In this document: piece by piece, positions 14,996 to 17,421 of the stretch
Layout of the letters: every line of letters starts with the position of its first letter
How positions within the stretch are numbered: position 1 is the stretch's first letter
From: Candidatus Poseidoniaceae archaeon
GTDB taxonomy: Archaea; Thermoplasmatota; Poseidoniia; Poseidoniales; Poseidoniaceae
Assembly: GCA_022451765.1 (NCBI GenBank)
Contig: JAKUNY010000013.1
Coordinates: forward strand, 1-17,421
DNA: 17,421 nucleotides
Reading direction: 5' to 3'
The notes under the pieces: generated by a model
Told to the model about the DNA's origin: nothing
The model's input: the letters and a program-made list of their open reading frames with translations, nothing else
Databases searched by the model: none
Translations under genes and position numbers: made by a program

Positions 14996-16021
14996 TCACT
15001 GATTCAACGAAGGCATAAGCTGCTTTTCTGTTCCCACTTGTGGCTCAAGACCTGCGTTCATGTAACGCCGATTTATGAGAACTGGGGCGAGCATAATCGA
15101 CATGAAGAAAATAAAGAAGGTTATCGATACCGTCCAATTTGGCAACACGATGGATCGCTCAACCGTTGAAATCGATACATCCGCAGCAAGAATCTTGTCC
15201 TGAACGCCAGCATCTCCTCTTCGAGAATTGTCCCATGCATCAACGACGATGAAGAACTCCTGATAGGTCGTACCCGAAAACAACGATGAGTGCACCTCGG
15301 GGCCGTCCAATGAAACGCTCATCACAACAGAATCTGTATTTTCATACGCGTGGACGTCCCTGTACGTCTTCCACCCTGTCACATCAAATGCAGCCCACTC
15401 AGGGGATACGTCCGTAACAAATTCATCCTCACTGAGACTTTCTCGATTAAACCAATTATCGAAATCCTGACTGTGCATTCGGTCATAAGACCACTCATAG
15501 CTCTCGTACTGAGATGTTGTCATTAGGTACACATCCGCGCTTGCAGGTACTGTTGAATTGGCAACGATACCTTGGATTTCGACGCAGATTGTGGTTCGAT
15601 GGTCGCTCGACAGATTGACTCTTAATGCACCAGCGCTGTCGTTTCCTATCATCATGGTTGTTGCAATGTTTGTTGTAAGCCTATCAACAGGAACTGGAGA
15701 GTGATAGGACTGATACATCCATGGTTCCTCTGGCGATAACGCTGGATTGTAGGCCTCCTCGTTCGATTTAGCTGGTTCGGAACTGTAGCCATTCTCACGG
15801 CGATCATCATCCCAATCATCTTCGAAAAACGGATCCCACCAGTTGCTGTTGTGAGGAACCTCGGCGTGTCTCGATACGGTTTCGTTCCAGACGATTGGAG
15901 AAATCTCTCCTTTGCAGTCATCGATTGCTGCCGAGACAAATCCGTTGTTCGGGGAAAAAACGCCTCCCATAAGCGGTAGAAGCAATACGGTAAGCAAAAC
16001 AGCCGCGCGCCTCTGCAACAT
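14996..16021 (-). CDS. Secreted, membrane-anchored protein of unknown function
   Basis: No family recognised. The 341-residue product starts with a signal peptide (MLQRRAAVLLTVLLLPLMGG, cleavage probably near residues 25-32), then a large outside domain beginning with an acidic, Trp-rich stretch (NWWDPFFEDDWDDDRREN, about 60-77). A predicted beta-rich region follows, then one C-terminal membrane helix (about 298-317, ITFFIFFMSIMLAPVLIN) and a short cytoplasmic tail, so it should be a type I surface protein. Two Cys (about 36 and 146) could pair. The frame opens at 16075, overlapping the upstream gene's stop as ATGA, but the GAGGGGTGA ribosome site and the signal peptide both favour 16021. It is probably co-transcribed with the PKD-protein gene upstream. 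Confidence 0.75.
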   Translation of the reverse strand: MLQRRAAVLLTVLLLPLMGGVFSPNNGFVSAAIDDCKGEISPIVWNETVSRHAEVPHNSNWWDPFFEDDWDDDRRENGYSSEPAKSNEEAYNPALSPEEPWMYQSYHSPVPVDRLTTNIATTMMIGNDSAGALRVNLSSDHRTTICVEIQGIVANSTVPASADVYLMTTSQYESYEWSYDRMHSQDFDNWFNRESLSEDEFVTDVSPEWAAFDVTGWKTYRDVHAYENTDSVVMSVSLDGPEVHSSLFSGTTYQEFFIVVDAWDNSRRGDAGVQDKILAADVSISTVERSIVLPNWTVSITFFIFFMSIMLAPVLINRRYMNAGLEPQVGTEKQLMPSLNQ

Positions 16022-16071
16022 ACCTTCACCCCTCAGGTTGTAGTCCGCACGGAGGTTCTTGAGACATTCGT

Positions 16072-17421
16072 TCATTCACGCCTTCGCAACGGTCGGATGT
16101 AGCCACTATCATCGCTCCTTCGCTCTTGCTTCGAGAGAATTTTGGGTGCAGGCGGGGGTAAGTGATGGTCCATACCGAGCAGCCCACCGTCATCAGCGTG
16201 TTCTACTTCATACGTCTCAGCATTCTGCTTTGCCTCTTCTTCGGTCTCATTTGGCTGACGCATGACCAACCATCCGAGAATGAGAGCTGCGAGAATCAAC
16301 GCAATGAAACCAAGAGCGTCGCTTCCAGCATCAGACATCCAAGACTTCCATTCATCCCAACTAAAATCAGACAATGAGGGGTCAGCATCTTGTTCGGGCA
16401 GGATTGTAACGTCTGTTTCAAACTCATCGCATAGACCCATTCCGTCACAGACTTTCACCAGAAGATTCGCTTCACCGGGATCTTCCCATACCAAGGTTAC
16501 AAGAGTAGCAAGGGTTTCATTGGAAGTAGACCAATCGTTGTCGAGAATACCGTCTCCGTCTTGGTCGGTCAAGGCGTCTTTCTCCCACTTAATGACGAGA
16601 TCGTTGCTGATCGTTCTTGAACGGTCTGAGTTCGAGCCATCCAGGACATCAATGTCTCTATAGAACACAAGATCAGCCAGCGATTCTGCGTCAGAAACGT
16701 TCACAATAGCTGCGATTGTAAAATCCTCATAAATTTCGTCAGGGAGGTCAATACCGCTGATCTCTGGAGGTGAATCAATGTGAATGTTGAATTCTGCTCG
16801 AGTGACATCGCCCGTACCGAATGCATCTCGAACGGTGAGCTTGACCGTGTAAAGACCCGGACGCTCATACGAGTGCCAAGGCATTGGGTCATGGACGATT
16901 GGGGTTGCGTCACCAAAGTCCCAAGTATATTCCACCAAGCCGTTCCAGTCAGGAGATTCCTGTTCGAGTGGAACATACTTGCCCTCAAACTTTTGATCAC
17001 CGTCTCGGGTGCCACTGGAATCAAAATACAACATTGCGCCAGGTACTGCAACATTGACTCCATTCTCATCAAATGTTCTGGACCATTGATCTGGCAATCC
17101 GTTTTCAGGGAACACGTCACTGTCCATTAGTAATTTGCAAGATTCTGTTTGCGTGTCATCGAGATCACATTCGGCTCCTATCCACGCGTCTAAAATCTGC
17201 AGTTCTATGATCGGAAGCGGATTCGCAACAACCACAACGATGACTTTGGGACTGCTTTGATCGCCGTTTTCATCAGTGACGATAAGTTGAACCAGTTGTT
17301 CACCAGGTTCGGTAAAGGAGAACGCAGGCAAGGTTTTGTCACTAAATGTACCGTCTGGGAACGACCAGTTGTATGTCAAGTCATTGAATGTACCGCTGGT
17401 CGCATCAATATCAAAAATGGT
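16072..17421 (-). CDS. PKD-domain surface protein with C-terminal membrane anchor, N-terminus outside window
   Basis: Frame open from the right window edge, so the N-terminus and signal peptide are missing; 449 residues are visible (numbered from the edge). Part of one PKD/Ig-like repeat (about 1-65) has YNWSFPDGTFSD and FTEPGEQLVQLIVTDENGD. A second (about 124-215) has AMLYFDSSGT, YTWDFGDATPIVHD and YERPGLYTVKLTVRDAFGTGD, the classic PKD 'WDFGDG...H.Y..PG.Y.V.L.V.D' pattern. A third Ig-like region follows, with a calcium-binding type loop DQDGDGILDND (286-296). One membrane helix (about 369-387, ALGFIALILAALILGWLVM) and a charged cytoplasmic tail rich in Glu, Pro and Arg end the protein. Such proteins act in surface adhesion or cell-envelope structure; no enzyme domain is visible here. 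It lies upstream of the secreted-protein gene, probably in one transcript. Confidence 0.88.
   Translation of the reverse strand, partial: TIFDIDATSGTFNDLTYNWSFPDGTFSDKTLPAFSFTEPGEQLVQLIVTDENGDQSSPKVIVVVVANPLPIIELQILDAWIGAECDLDDTQTESCKLLMDSDVFPENGLPDQWSRTFDENGVNVAVPGAMLYFDSSGTRDGDQKFEGKYVPLEQESPDWNGLVEYTWDFGDATPIVHDPMPWHSYERPGLYTVKLTVRDAFGTGDVTRAEFNIHIDSPPEISGIDLPDEIYEDFTIAAIVNVSDAESLADLVFYRDIDVLDGSNSDRSRTISNDLVIKWEKDALTDQDGDGILDNDWSTSNETLATLVTLVWEDPGEANLLVKVCDGMGLCDEFETDVTILPEQDADPSLSDFSWDEWKSWMSDAGSDALGFIALILAALILGWLVMRQPNETEEEAKQNAETYEVEHADDGGLLGMDHHLPPPAPKILSKQERRSDDSGYIRPLRRRE

Noticed and set aside
16022..16075. Longer start of the secreted-protein gene with ATGA overlap
   Set aside because: It would bury the signal peptide behind 18 charged residues, and a good ribosome site (GAGGGGTGA) precedes the ATG at 16021. 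It is kept only as an alternative.
1..17421. tRNA, rRNA, CRISPR arrays, insertion sequences
   Set aside because: No T-loop-like GGTTCGAATCC sequences in intergenic positions, no regularly spaced repeats, no transposase-like frames and no terminal inverted repeats were seen on reading both strands.

Overview
The window looks like part of a chromosome of a planktonic euryarchaeon, most likely a Marine Group II / Poseidoniales-type lineage. The triosephosphate isomerase is the short archaeal form. Archaeal-style Shine-Dalgarno sites and TATA-like elements sit next to a bacterial-type gyrB-gyrA pair and bacterial-looking sucCD. The right end encodes PKD-type surface proteins held by one C-terminal membrane helix. 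The lineage is inferred from gene content only. Coding density is high, and no stretch over 300 bases lacks a gene.

Layout, left to right. (1) 1-1884, minus strand: sucC and the start of sucD, overlapping by one base, for the succinyl-CoA synthetase step of the TCA cycle; sucD runs off the left edge. (2) 1999-5034, plus strand: a sugar-phosphate nucleotidyltransferase, tpiA, and an aspartoacylase/succinylglutamate-desuccinylase-like zinc hydrolase, probably one operon. (3) 5123-6508, minus: a polytopic protein resembling the 7TM sensor module of histidine kinases, but with a small TerB-like tail in place of a kinase. (4) 6769-7848, plus: an AI-2E/PerM-family membrane protein. (5) 7854-9110, minus: a LeuA/homocitrate-synthase-like enzyme interrupted by one in-frame TAA. 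(6) 9189-13947, minus: gyrB then gyrA, overlapping by 11 bases, with a full Shine-Dalgarno site inside gyrB driving a TTG start for gyrA. (7) 14185-14982, plus: aroD (3-dehydroquinate dehydratase), preceded by a structured leader. (8) 14996-17421, minus: two cell-surface protein genes, a PKD-domain protein (its N-terminus lies beyond the right edge) and a secreted, membrane-anchored protein of unknown function.

Most genes are housekeeping: central carbon metabolism, sugar-nucleotide supply, amino-acid biosynthesis, DNA topology and surface proteins. I see no mobile element, CRISPR array, defence system, rRNA or tRNA. The most notable points are a canonical EF-hand calcium-binding loop at the C-terminus of GyrA plus a second Asp-rich loop inserted in its C-terminal domain, the nonsense codon in the LeuA-like gene, a kinase-less 7TM sensor fused to a TerB-like tail, and inverted repeats and a possible leader peptide in the gyrB-aroD intergenic region.
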